This document shows, one piece after another, positions 19,066 to 27,426 of a stretch of DNA of 64,000 nt; within the stretch, counting starts at the first letter, position 1; every line of letters begins with the position of its first letter. The notes beneath the pieces were generated by a model that was not told the DNA's origin, did not search any database, and saw only the letters and a list, made by a program, of their open reading frames with translations. The stretch is from Streptomyces caelestis. GTDB lineage: Bacteria > Actinomycetota > Actinomycetes > Streptomycetales > Streptomycetaceae. The stretch spans positions 992,001 through 1,056,000 of the forward strand of contig NZ_JACHNE010000001.1 of NCBI RefSeq assembly GCF_014205255.1, read 5' to 3'. A program made the translations under genes and the position numbers.

Positions 19066-21128
19066 ACGTCGCTGACCCAGACGTCCGTGTTGCCGCTGTC
19101 GTCGTCGGTCCTGGCCCACCAGATGTTGGTCCACTGGCCGTCGGTCTCCCGCCGGCCCAGGTTCTGCTGGCAGTAGAAGTAGTTGGTGCCGGCCTTGAGG
19201 ACGCCGACCTTGGTGCCGGAGGCGGTGTAGGAGTCCGCGGTCTTCCAGACCGTGCAGTTGTACTTGCCGCCGCCGATGGCGTGGCAGACGGGTGCCTCGG
19301 TGGTGGTTCCGCCGCCGCCTGTCGTACCGCCGTCGCCGGAACCGCCGCCGGTGCCGCCGCCTGCGGAGGTGCCGCCCGACGTCCCTCCGGTCATGTCGCC
19401 GGTGGTGCCGCCGGAGGACTTGGCGGGGGCCGAGGTGGTCGCCCGGCCGGTGGGCTCCGGCTTCTTCTCGTCCCCGGGCTTCTCCGACGGAGCCTTGCCC
19501 TTCTCGTCGCCCTGTCCCTCGGGCCTGGGGGCGTTCGAACCGTCATCTCTACGACCGGACTCGCCCGCCGAGGCAGCGGCATCGGCACGGGCGGCGTCGG
19601 TCCGCGCGCCCGTGTCCTTGCTGTCGGAGTCGGTCAGCAGGGCGACCGTGGCACCGGCCGCCGCGAGGACGACGGTGACGGCCGCGGCCGCGAGGAGGAC
19701 ACGGGCCTTCCGGCGAAGCGTGGCGCGGGAGTTCATCGGACCTGTGGCAGCGGAGGCACCGGGGGCGGGGCTGCCCGGACCGGCCGGCCCGAAGCCGTGC
19801 GGTCCGGGGCCCGGGCCGTGCGGTCCGGGGCCCGGGTCATGTGGGCCGGGGCCTGCGGTGTGCGGACCAGCGCCCGAGCCGTGCGAGGCGGCCCCTGAAG
19901 CCTGCTGGCCGTGACTCGGGCCGTACGAGCCCGGCCCTGTGCCGTGTGGACTGTGTCCCGAACCATCCGAGCCGGACCCCGAGTCCTGCGAACCGGCCGC
20001 CGAGCCATCCGAGCCGGGCCCCGAGCCCGCGCCGGGCTGTCCTGGTGCGTCGGAGGCCGTCGCTCCTGGGGTGCCGGTGGTTCCGAGGGCGGCAGCCGTG
20101 CCGGAGCCCGGTGTGCCCGGAGCATCCTGGGGTCCGGTGGCGCCCGGCTGCATGTGCTGTGCTGGTCCGAAGCCCGGCGGCACCGACGGGACACTGCGCT
20201 CCGTCTCGGGGCACGGGGGCCGGGGCGAAGCCGCAGGGCCTCGCAATGCGGACGTCGGCGTGTCCGTGCCGCCTGTGTCCGCCAGCCTCTGGAGCATCTC
20301 GCGAGCCCGGTCGGCCTCCGGGCGGCCCTCGGGGCGCTTGTCCAGCAGCTGCTGGAGGACGGGGGCGAGGGGGCCGGCGCGCCGGGGCTCGGGCAGCGGC
20401 TCGGTGACGATCGCGGTGAGCGTCGAGAACGTGGACGTACGGCGGAACGGCGAGGAGCCCTCGACGGCCGCGTACAGCGTGGCGCCCAGGGCCCAGATGT
20501 CGGATGCCGGGCCCGGGTCGGCGCCTTGGGCCCGCTCGGGGGCCAGGTAGTCGAGGGAGCCGACGAGTTCGCCGCTGCGGGTGAGGTGCGTGGCCGAGCC
20601 GTCGCCCGGGTCGTCCATGGTGGCGATGCCGAAGTCGGTGAGGACGACCCGGCCCGAGCGGTCGAGCAGGATGTTGCCGGGCTTCACGTCACGGTGCAGC
20701 ACGCCCACGCGGTGGGCGGCGGCCAGCGCGTCCATGACCTTGGCGCCGATCCCGGCCGCCTCGCGCGCGTCCAGCGGGCCGCGGTCGCGCAGGACGTCGT
20801 CCAGGGACGGCCCGTCGACCAGCTCCATGACGATGAGCGGGCGGCCGTCGACCTCGGCGATGTCGTGCACGGCGATGACGCCGGTGTGGCGCACCCGGGC
20901 CGCCGCACGCGCCTCGCGCTGCATCCGTAGTCGCAGACCGGCCAGTTCGGGGCCCGCCGCGTCGGTGTAGGTGCGCAGTTCCTTGACCGCCACCTCACGG
21001 CCGAGGACCTCGTCGACGGCTTTCCAGACGACGCCCATGCCGCCGCGCCCCAGCTGGGCCGTGACCCGATAACGGCCTGCCAGCAGCCGACCGTCCCCGT
21101 CCGACTGCCCGTACTCCCCCGTTGACAC
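19011..21128 (-). CDS. Receptor-type Ser/Thr protein kinase with extracytoplasmic SH3-like end
   Basis: The 705-residue Hanks-type kinase has a glycine loop LGRGGMG (26-32), catalytic Lys49, HRDVKPGN (Asp147) and DFG (165-167). The kinase domain ends near 280. A linker of nearly 190 residues rich in Gly, Pro, Ser and His (repeated GPGPHGPG-like units near 425-450) leads to one membrane helix (about 476-498). An outer Ser/Thr/Gly-rich stalk ends in a Cys-containing domain of about 95 residues (VCHAIGGGKYNCTVWK and so on) that looks SH3-like. It has no PASTA repeats. It probably senses an envelope signal and phosphorylates cytoplasmic targets. GTG start. Confidence 0.9.
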   Translation of the reverse strand: MSTGEYGQSDGDGRLLAGRYRVTAQLGRGGMGVVWKAVDEVLGREVAVKELRTYTDAAGPELAGLRLRMQREARAAARVRHTGVIAVHDIAEVDGRPLIVMELVDGPSLDDVLRDRGPLDAREAAGIGAKVMDALAAAHRVGVLHRDVKPGNILLDRSGRVVLTDFGIATMDDPGDGSATHLTRSGELVGSLDYLAPERAQGADPGPASDIWALGATLYAAVEGSSPFRRTSTFSTLTAIVTEPLPEPRRAGPLAPVLQQLLDKRPEGRPEADRAREMLQRLADTGGTDTPTSALRGPAASPRPPCPETERSVPSVPPGFGPAQHMQPGATGPQDAPGTPGSGTAAALGTTGTPGATASDAPGQPGAGSGPGSDGSAAGSQDSGSGSDGSGHSPHGTGPGSYGPSHGQQASGAASHGSGAGPHTAGPGPHDPGPGPHGPGPGPHGFGPAGPGSPAPGASAATGPMNSRATLRRKARVLLAAAAVTVVLAAAGATVALLTDSDSKDTGARTDAARADAAASAGESGRRDDGSNAPRPEGQGDEKGKAPSEKPGDEKKPEPTGRATTSAPAKSSGGTTGDMTGGTSGGTSAGGGTGGGSGDGGTTGGGGTTTEAPVCHAIGGGKYNCTVWKTADSYTASGTKVGVLKAGTNYFYCQQNLGRRETDGQWTNIWWARTDDDSGNTDVWVSDVYIKGGDNDAPVPGLPVC

Positions 21129-21274
21129 CGCTGCCCCGTTCCCCTGATCCCACCGGATCCGCTGACACGTCCGTACGTGGCGTACAGACTACGGGGCGGC
21201 GGTGACAGCGACAGGCGGTGGTGACGGCTGTGACAGTGCCGGTACGGGGGGGCAGAGCCCTCGGAGAGAGGCCC

Positions 21275-22576
21275 TCAGGCGGACGCCGTCAGGTCCCCCC
21301 GCCGGGGCACCGCGAAGCTCTCCAGGTCGGCGCGGGTCAGGCCGGTCAGCCGGGCGACCTCACCGATGTCCAGGGCGCCGCAGTCCAGGCCGCGCAGCAG
21401 GTAGCCGCTGAGGGCCTTGGCGGTGGCGGGTTCGTCCATGACGTCGCCGCCGGTGCGGTTGGCGTAGCGGGCGAGACGGGCGGCGGCCTGTTCGAAGCCC
21501 TCGCGGTAGAAGGCGAAGACGGCCGCGTAGCGGGTGGGGATGTGGCCGGGGTGCATGTCCCAGCCCTGGTAGTAGGCACGGGCCAGGGCGCGGCGGGTGA
21601 GGCCGTAGTGCAGGCGCCAGGCGGCGTGCACCTTCTCGGTCGGGCCGATGGGCAGGACGTTGGTGGAGCCGTCCGAGACGCGGACGCCGGTGCCGGCCGC
21701 GGCGACCTGCATGACGGCCTTGGCGTGGTCGGCGGCCGGGTGGTCACTGGCCTGGTGGGCGGCGGAGACGCCGAGGCAGGCGCTGTAGTCGAAGGTGCCG
21801 TAGTGCAGCCCGGTGGCGCGGCCCTCGGCGGCCTGGATCATGCGGGCGACGGTGGCGGAGCCGTCGGCGGCGAGGATGGCCTGGCTCGTCTCGATCTGGA
21901 TCTCGAAGCCGATCCGGCCGGGCTCCAGCCCGTGCGTCTTCTCGAAGGCGTCCAGCAGGCGCGCCATGGCGGTGACCTGCTCGGCGTAGGTCACCTTGGG
22001 CAGGGTGAGGACCAGCCCGTCGGGCAGGCCGCCGGCCTCCATCAGGCCGGTGAGGAAGATGTCGAGGGTGCGGATGCCCCGGGCACGTACGGGCGCTTCC
22101 ATGCACTTCATGCGGATGCCCATGCAGGGGGCGGCGGTGCCCTCCTCGTAGGCCTCGGCGATCAGCCGGGCGGCGCGGGCGGCGGCCTCGTCCTCCTCTG
22201 CGTCGGGGCGGTTGCCGTAGCCGTCCTCGAAGTCGACGCGCAGGTCCTCGATCGGCTCGCGCTCCAGCTTGGCGCGCACGCGCGCGTGGACGGGCTCGGC
22301 GAGTTCGTCGGCCAGGCCGAGGACGGCGGCGAAGGACGCGGCGTCCGGGGCGTGTTCGTCGAGGGCGGCGAGGGCCCGGTCGCCCCAGGCGCGGATCGTG
22401 TCGGCGGCGAAGGCGTCGCCGGGTACGTAGACGGTGTGGACGGGCTGTCGGGTGCCGGGGTCTCCGGGGTAGCGGCGCTCCAGTTCGGCGTCGACGGGCG
22501 CGAGGGAGGCGCTGATCTCCTCGCTGACGGCGCCCGCGAGGCTCGTCGCCACCTTCTCCTGCCGGCCCTGACCCAT
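21275..22576 (-). CDS. DUF6986 / HpcH-HpaI aldolase-citrate lyase family protein
   Basis: The 433-residue cytosolic protein matches, from memory, the actinobacterial family annotated as DUF6986 or phosphoenolpyruvate kinase. It has a TIM-barrel aldolase core, with GRIGFEIQIETSQAI as the metal-binding Glu region and ATGLHYGTFDYSACLGVSAA as a substrate loop. Homologues often sit near ureide/glyoxylate genes, which suggests a C2-C4 acid reaction, not proven here. AGGAGG lies 8 nt before the ATG. A perfect palindrome just upstream suggests repression by an IclR/AllR-type regulator, though none is encoded in this window. Confidence 0.8.
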   Translation of the reverse strand: MGQGRQEKVATSLAGAVSEEISASLAPVDAELERRYPGDPGTRQPVHTVYVPGDAFAADTIRAWGDRALAALDEHAPDAASFAAVLGLADELAEPVHARVRAKLEREPIEDLRVDFEDGYGNRPDAEEDEAAARAARLIAEAYEEGTAAPCMGIRMKCMEAPVRARGIRTLDIFLTGLMEAGGLPDGLVLTLPKVTYAEQVTAMARLLDAFEKTHGLEPGRIGFEIQIETSQAILAADGSATVARMIQAAEGRATGLHYGTFDYSACLGVSAAHQASDHPAADHAKAVMQVAAAGTGVRVSDGSTNVLPIGPTEKVHAAWRLHYGLTRRALARAYYQGWDMHPGHIPTRYAAVFAFYREGFEQAAARLARYANRTGGDVMDEPATAKALSGYLLRGLDCGALDIGEVARLTGLTRADLESFAVPRRGDLTASA

Positions 22577-22592
22577 TCCGAGACCCTCCTGC

Positions 22593-22607
22593 TTCCGCTG
22601 TGCGGAA
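22593..22607 (-). promoter_or_regulatory. Operator-like palindrome TTCCGC-TGT-GCGGAA
   Basis: A perfect 6-3-6 inverted repeat lies 17-31 nt before the DUF6986 gene start. A degenerate second copy (TCCGT-AGA-GCGA) follows at about 22615-22626. The form resembles IclR-family sites found at streptomycete allantoin/glyoxylate genes; that comparison is from memory. Confidence 0.6.
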
Positions 22608-22769
22608 TCAACAATCCGTAGAGCGAAGTTATCGGCCGCCCTTCGGCCTGGTCAACACCGTCTGGAAGTGGGATTCCCCATCCTCCACCCTTGGTCACTG
22701 CCGACCCGCCGTCTTCTTCCGTATTCAGAGGGCAAGCTTCATCCTGACGCGCAAGGGGAGGGAGACCAC

Positions 22770-23675
22770 GTGCCGAACGAGGTCGGAGTGACGCGCCGCC
22801 ACGGGCTCAAGGCGGCTGCGGCCGCCGCCATCGCTGGACCGCTGCTCACCAGCGCAGGCCCCACACAGCCCGCTTCCGCCGGCGAGCACCCAGGTGCCCT
22901 GAACGTCATGACGTTCAACGTGCGCTTCGCGACCGTCGTCGACGCGACACCGCGCTGGGCCGTGCGCCGACCGGTGATGCGAGAACTGCTGCGCCGCGAG
23001 CGACCCCACGTCATCGGCACCCAGGAAGGGCTCTACCGGCAGCTGCGCATGATCGAGACAGATCTCGGCGGGCACTACGACTGGATCGGCACCGGACGTG
23101 GGGGCGGCAGCAAGGACGAGTTCATGGCGATCTTCTACGACACGCGCAGACTCGACCCGATCGAGTTCGATCACTTCTGGCTGTCCGACACCCCGAACAC
23201 GATCGCCTCGAACACCTGGGGCGCGGACTGGCTGCGCATGGTGACCTGGGTCCGTTTCGCCGACCTCGCCGACGGGGGACGGGAGTTCTACGTCCTCAAC
23301 ACCCACCTGGACAGCGTCAGCCAGTACGCCCGGGAACGCTCGGCGGGGCTCATCGGCGAGACGATCGCCGGGTGGGACCGGTCGTTACCGGTCATCGTCA
23401 CCGGCGACTTCAACGCGGCCGCCCACGACAACCGGGTGTACGACCTCATGCTGGACATCGGACTGGTGGACGCCTGGGACGCGGCGGCCTCGCGGAGTCC
23501 GGCGTATGGGACGCACCACGGCTACCGAGGGCCCAAGCCCGGCGGGCGGCGCATCGACTGGATCCTCACGACGCCCGGGGTGACCACGCACTGGGCCGGG
23601 ATGAACACCTTCTCCGTGGACGGGACGTACCCGAGCGACCACCTGCCGGTGCAGGCCTCGATGACCCTGGGATGA
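22770..23675 (+). CDS. Secreted endonuclease/exonuclease/phosphatase-fold protein with a TTA codon
   Basis: The 301-residue enzyme has an N-terminal twin-arginine signal (TRRHGLKAAAAAA, cleavage near PASA) and then the DNase I-like fold. That fold shows LNVMTFNVRF, IGTQEG (metal Glu), LNTHLDSVSQYARE (catalytic His), VTGDFNAA (Asp/Asn) and a final GTYPSDHLPV (His). It is a metal-dependent phosphodiesterase acting outside the cell on nucleic acid, lipid or sugar phosphates. GTG at 22770 is supported by GGGAGG 7 nt upstream. Leu206 is coded TTA (23385-23387), so translation should depend on bldA tRNA. Confidence 0.85.
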   Translation: MPNEVGVTRRHGLKAAAAAAIAGPLLTSAGPTQPASAGEHPGALNVMTFNVRFATVVDATPRWAVRRPVMRELLRRERPHVIGTQEGLYRQLRMIETDLGGHYDWIGTGRGGGSKDEFMAIFYDTRRLDPIEFDHFWLSDTPNTIASNTWGADWLRMVTWVRFADLADGGREFYVLNTHLDSVSQYARERSAGLIGETIAGWDRSLPVIVTGDFNAAAHDNRVYDLMLDIGLVDAWDAAASRSPAYGTHHGYRGPKPGGRRIDWILTTPGVTTHWAGMNTFSVDGTYPSDHLPVQASMTLG

Positions 23676-23679
23676 GAAG

Positions 23680-23715
23680 AGGCCCCCGTGACCGTTCGTG
23701 CGGTCACGGGGGCCT
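23680..23715. terminator. Bidirectional hairpin terminator
   Basis: A perfect 15-bp stem (AGGCCCCCGTGACCG / CGGTCACGGGGGCCT) with loop TTCGTG lies between the convergent endonuclease-fold gene (stop 23675) and etfA (stop 23733). A TT follows on the plus side and it can serve both strands. Confidence 0.8.
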
Positions 23716-23732
23716 TCCACAGCCGGGGTCGA

Positions 23733-24695
23733 TCAGCCCTTGCGGGTCTTGATCTCCTCGGTCAGGGCCGGGACGACGTCGAAGAGGTCGCCGACGACGC
23801 CGTAGTCGACGAGATCGAAGATCGGGGCCTCGGCGTCCTTGTTGATCGCCACGATCGTCTTCGAGGTCTGCATACCCGCGCGGTGCTGGATCGCGCCGGA
23901 GATGCCGGAGGCGATGTACAGCTGCGGGGACACGCTCTTGCCGGTCTGGCCGACCTGGTTGGTGTGCGGGTACCAGCCGGCGTCCACCGCGGCACGCGAG
24001 GCGCCCACAGCCGCGCCGAGCGAGTCGGCGAGTGCCTCGATGAGTCCGAAGTTCTCCGCGCCGTTGACACCACGGCCACCGGAGACCACGATCGCGGCCT
24101 CGGTCAGCTCCGGACGCCCGGTCGACTCACGCGGCGTACGGCCGGTGACCTTCGTGCCGGTGGCCTGGGCGGAGAAGGACACGGACAGCGCCTCGACCGC
24201 ACCGGCGGCCGGAGCCGCCTCGACGGCCGCGCTGTTGGGCTTGACCGTGATGACCGGCGTGCCCTTGGAGATACGGGACTTGGTGGTGAAGGACGCGGCG
24301 AACACCGACTGGGTGGCCACCGGGCCCTCGTCGCCGGCCTCCAGGTCGACGGCGTCGGTGATGATGCCCGAGCCCAGACGCAGCGCCAGACGGGCGGCGA
24401 TCTCCTTGCCCTCCGCGGAGGACGGCACCAGCACGGCCGCCGGGGACACGGCCTCGACCGCGGCCTGCAGCGCGTCCACCTTCGGCACGACCAGGTAGTC
24501 GGCGTACTCGGACGCCTCATGCGTGAGCACCTTCACCGCGCCGTGCTCGGCGAGCGCGGCGGCGGTGTCACCGGCACCGTTGCCCAGCGCGACGGCGACC
24601 GGCTCGCCGATGCGGCGGGCCAGGGTCAGCAGCTCCAGGGTGGGCTTGCGGACGGCACCGTCCACGTGGTCGACGTAGACGAGAACTTCAGCCAT
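23733..24695 (-). CDS. etfA: Electron transfer flavoprotein alpha subunit
   Basis: The 320-residue subunit starts [13 protein letters not shown] and carries the C-terminal FAD domain: [15 protein letters not shown], the [19 protein letters not shown] segment and the diagnostic [17 protein letters not shown]. It binds FAD and passes electrons from acyl-CoA and related dehydrogenases to the respiratory chain. It follows etfB by 54 nt on the same strand, and the two form the heterodimer. A strong terminator closes the operon. No ETF-quinone oxidoreductase is present in the window. Confidence 0.95.
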   Translation of the reverse strand: MAEVLVYVDHVDGAVRKPTLELLTLARRIGEPVAVALGNGAGDTAAALAEHGAVKVLTHEASEYADYLVVPKVDALQAAVEAVSPAAVLVPSSAEGKEIAARLALRLGSGIITDAVDLEAGDEGPVATQSVFAASFTTKSRISKGTPVITVKPNSAAVEAAPAAGAVEALSVSFSAQATGTKVTGRTPRESTGRPELTEAAIVVSGGRGVNGAENFGLIEALADSLGAAVGASRAAVDAGWYPHTNQVGQTGKSVSPQLYIASGISGAIQHRAGMQTSKTIVAINKDAEAPIFDLVDYGVVGDLFDVVPALTEEIKTRKG

Positions 24696-24749
24696 GGGAC
24701 TTCTTCTCTCCTGCTTGCGAAAGATGAGGGGCGGTCAGCGAATGCGGGC

Positions 24750-25538
24750 TCAGATGAACTTCTGGCCCGCGAGGAACTCAGCGAGCTGCTTGCCGCCCTC
24801 GCCCTCGTCCTTGACGATCGTGCCCGCGGTACGGGCCGGACGCTCGGCCGCGTTCTCGACCGTGGTGTAGGAGCCCTCCAGGCCGACCTCCTCCGCCTCG
24901 ATGTCGAGGTCGGACAGGTCCCAGGACTGAACCGGCTTCTTCTTGGCCGCCATGATGCCCTTGAAGGACGGGTAACGCGCCTCGCCCGACTGGTCGGTGA
25001 CCGACACGACCGCCGGCAGGGAGGCCTCAAGGTTCTCGGAAGCGGCGTCACCGTCGCGGCGGCCCTTGACCGTGCCGTCCTCGACCGACACCTCGGACAG
25101 CAGGGTCACCTGCGGCACACCCAGACGCTCGGCGAGCAGCGCGGGCACGACACCCATGGTGCCGTCGGTGGAGGCCATACCGGAGACCACCAGGTCATAG
25201 CCGGCCTTCTCGATGGCCTTGGCCAGGATCAGGGAGGTGCCGATGGCGTCGGTGCCGTGGATGTCGTCGTCCTCGACATGGATCGCCTTGTCGGCGCCCA
25301 TGGACAGCGCCTTGCGCAGGGCGTCCTTGGCGTCCTCGGGGCCCACCGTCAGGACGGTGATCTCCACGTCGTCGTCGGAGTTCTCGGAGATCTGCAGCGC
25401 CTGCTCGACCGCGTACTCGTCGAGCTCGGAGAGCAGACCGTCCACGTCGTCCCGGTCGACGGTCAGGTCATCGGCGAAGTGCCGGTCGCCAGTGGCGTCG
25501 GGCACGTACTTCACAGTGACAACGATCCTCAAGCTCAC
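24750..25538 (-). CDS. etfB: Electron transfer flavoprotein beta subunit
   Basis: The 262-residue subunit begins MSLRIVVTVKYVPDATGDR and has the ETF-beta AMP-binding and dehydrogenase-recognition region (KAIEKAGYDLVVSGMASTD, then the LAERLGVPQVTLLSEVSVED motif with conserved Leu for partner docking). Length is normal. GTG start with AGGAG 8 nt upstream. It is first in the etfB-etfA operon. A 24-bp inverted repeat lies 30-53 nt upstream, suggesting a repressor-controlled promoter. Confidence 0.95.
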   Translation of the reverse strand: MSLRIVVTVKYVPDATGDRHFADDLTVDRDDVDGLLSELDEYAVEQALQISENSDDDVEITVLTVGPEDAKDALRKALSMGADKAIHVEDDDIHGTDAIGTSLILAKAIEKAGYDLVVSGMASTDGTMGVVPALLAERLGVPQVTLLSEVSVEDGTVKGRRDGDAASENLEASLPAVVSVTDQSGEARYPSFKGIMAAKKKPVQSWDLSDLDIEAEEVGLEGSYTTVENAAERPARTAGTIVKDEGEGGKQLAEFLAGQKFI

Positions 25539-25567
25539 GCCGGCTCTCCTACTGCATCGTCATTTCC

Positions 25568-25591
25568 ATGCTGCCTACTTGCAGGCAGCAT
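25568..25591 (-). promoter_or_regulatory. Inverted repeat upstream of etfB
   Basis: ATGCTGCCT and AGGCAGCAT flank a 6-nt centre (ACTTGC), a perfect 9-bp repeat 30-53 nt before the etfB start. It could be an operator for a TetR- or MarR-type regulator, or a 5' UTR hairpin. No regulator is adjacent. Confidence 0.6.
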
Positions 25592-25757
25592 AGGCGCCTC
25601 AAGCGGCCGATCCCGGTCGGGGCGACCCACGCTCCGAGCGAAATATTACTCGCCAGTACATCTAGTTCATTCCCGCTAAGCAAGCGCTTTGAACTGTGAC
25701 CTTCGCAACGCAGCGTAACCGGAACTCGACGGTCCCGCAGCCCTGGGGACACGCGGA

Positions 25758-26249
25758 TCAGTCGTGCAGGCGGTTGAAACGTCCCTGGTGGTAGAGGAGC
25801 GGCCGGCCGGTGCCCGCGGGGTCGCCGTGCACCACCTCCGCGATCACGATCCGGTGGTCCCCGGCGGGCACGCGGGCGACGATCCGGCCGACCAGCCAGG
25901 CCAGCACGCCGTCGAGCACCGGGACACCCTCGGGCCCCTCCCGCCAGGCGGTGGGCGGGCCGAAGCGGTCGGCTCCGCTGCGGGCGAAGGTGGCGGCCAG
26001 CTCCTGCTGGTGCTCGCCGAGGATGTGGACGCCGACATGCCCGGCCGCCGCGATCGCGGGCCAGCTGGAGGATCCGGTGCCGACACCGAAGGACAGCAGG
26101 GGCGGCTCGGCGGAGACGGAGGCGAGGGAGGTGGCGGTGAAGCCCACCGGACCGGCGTCGCCACGGGCGGTGATCACGGCGATCCCCGCCGCGTGCCGCC
26201 GGAAGACCGAGCGCAGGAGGTCGGGCGTGGCGAGAAGGTCCGCAGGCAT
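25758..26249 (-). CDS. Flavin reductase-like (FMN-binding split barrel) protein
   Basis: The 163-residue protein has the flavin reductase domain: LRSVFRRHAAGIAVITARGD, VGFTATSLASVSAEPPLLSF (FMN phosphate region), HVGVHILGEHQQELAATFA and the late GDHRIVIAEVVHG with HQGRFN. It supplies reduced FMN/FAD to a monooxygenase or reduces flavins by itself. No partner monooxygenase is adjacent. The start at 26249 has no ribosome site. An upstream in-frame TTG near 26285 with GGGA in front would add about 12 residues. Confidence 0.82.
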   Translation of the reverse strand: MPADLLATPDLLRSVFRRHAAGIAVITARGDAGPVGFTATSLASVSAEPPLLSFGVGTGSSSWPAIAAAGHVGVHILGEHQQELAATFARSGADRFGPPTAWREGPEGVPVLDGVLAWLVGRIVARVPAGDHRIVIAEVVHGDPAGTGRPLLYHQGRFNRLHD

Positions 26250-26332
26250 GGGGTCAGGCTGACGATAAATGGTCGGCGCAGTCAAGTTCGTTCCCTGATG
26301 TGGGAGATGACTCACTGACGGGGTCGCGTCCC

Positions 26333-26746
26333 TCACACCGCCTCCCCCAGCGCGGCGATCACATCCGCCTTGCGCGGCTGGCCGGTGGCCCGCCGCACCA
26401 CCCGGCCGTCGGCGTCGAGGACCAGCACGGTCGGGGTCTTGAGGATGTCCAGCCGTCGTACGAGGTCCAGGTGCGCCTCGGCGTCGATCTCGACGTGGGT
26501 CACACCCGGGACCATGCCGGCGACCTCGCCGAGGACCCGCCGGGTCGCCCGGCAGGGTGCGCAGAACGCGCTGGAGAACTGCACGAGGGTGGCCCGCTCG
26601 CCCAGTTCCGCCCCCAGCTCGGCCGCCTCCAGCCGCTTGCCGTCGTCCCGCCCGCGCACCCGCACTCTCCCGCTCCGCCGCCGTTGCAGCACTCCGTAGG
26701 CGCTCGCCGCCGCGAGCACCAGCACGCACACCACCAGTCCGGTCAT
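26333..26746 (-). CDS. Membrane-anchored thioredoxin-fold protein
   Basis: The 137-residue protein has one N-terminal membrane helix (MTGLVVCVLVLAAASAYGVL) with a basic stop-transfer stretch after it. A thioredoxin domain follows with active site SSAFCAPCRATRRVL and the cis-Pro segment ILKTPTVLVLD. By the positive-inside rule the domain may face the cytoplasm. It is divergent from a DUF4395 gene 78 bp away. This pairing recurs in actinobacteria and suggests joint work in sulfur or redox chemistry (inference). Confidence 0.85.
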   Translation of the reverse strand: MTGLVVCVLVLAAASAYGVLQRRRSGRVRVRGRDDGKRLEAAELGAELGERATLVQFSSAFCAPCRATRRVLGEVAGMVPGVTHVEIDAEAHLDLVRRLDILKTPTVLVLDADGRVVRRATGQPRKADVIAALGEAV

Positions 26747-26824
26747 CACCTGCTGCAAGCGTTCACGAGACCGCAAAGATTCCCGCGCTCCCCACAGGCC
26801 CGTCCTGCGGAATGCTTGATTCCT

Positions 26825-27241
26825 ATGGACATCGATGTGAGAGGGCCGCGTTTCGGCGCGGCCGTGACGACCGTCGTCCTGGCGATCGTTCTGGTCACGG
26901 GGAGCGCGTGGCTGCTGGCCTGGCAGACGCTGGCGTTCCTGCTGGGCGCGGCCGGTGGGGTGGCCCGATCGCCCTACGGCCTGCTGTTCCGGAAGGCCGT
27001 CCGACCGCGGCTCGGGCCGCCGACCGGGTTCGAGGCGCCCGAACCCCCACGTTTCGCCCAGGCGGTGGGGCTCGTTTTCGCCGGGCTGGGGCTCGTCGCC
27101 TACACGCTGGGATCCGGCTGGCTGGGCCTCGCGGCGACCGGCGCCGCGCTCGCGGCCGCCTTTCTGAACGCCGTCTTCGGGTACTGCCTGGGGTGCGAGA
27201 TGTACCTGCTCATGCGGCGGGTGACGGTACGCGCGGAGTAA
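26825..27241 (+). CDS. DUF4395 membrane protein
   Basis: The 138-residue protein starts MDIDVRGPRFGAAVTTVVLA and has about four hydrophobic segments in two pairs. Between the pairs lies a cytoplasmic loop (RKAVRPRLGPPTGFEAPEPPRFAQ). A conserved C-terminal FGYCLGCEMYLLMRR follows, whose CxxC-like cysteines are a hallmark of DUF4395. Such proteins occur with thioredoxins and sulfurtransferases and may move reducing equivalents or sulfur across the membrane; this is not proven. It is divergent from the thioredoxin-fold gene. Confidence 0.8.
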   Translation: MDIDVRGPRFGAAVTTVVLAIVLVTGSAWLLAWQTLAFLLGAAGGVARSPYGLLFRKAVRPRLGPPTGFEAPEPPRFAQAVGLVFAGLGLVAYTLGSGWLGLAATGAALAAAFLNAVFGYCLGCEMYLLMRRVTVRAE

Positions 27242-27358
27242 TGGGAGCGTAAAAGCACGAGGTGGGATCAGGCGGAGACGTGACGAGAATCTCCTCACGC
27301 GCGGGCACGGGGACTGGCTACCCGGCCGTTCTTGGGGCACGATCTGCGACAAGCCGTA

Positions 27359-27378
27359 AACCTACGGCTGCGTAACTT
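27359..27378. promoter_or_regulatory. Imperfect palindrome upstream of the acyltransferase gene
   Basis: AACCTACG and CGTAACTT flank GCTG (six of eight positions symmetrical), 49 nt before the acyltransferase start. A second small hairpin (CTGGGAA-TCCC-TTCCCAG, 27382-27399) follows. Together they may be a regulator site plus leader structure. Confidence 0.35.
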
Positions 27379-27426
27379 CCGCTGGGAATCCCTTCCCAGG
27401 CAGAGCAGGAAGGGTTCAACCCGCCC

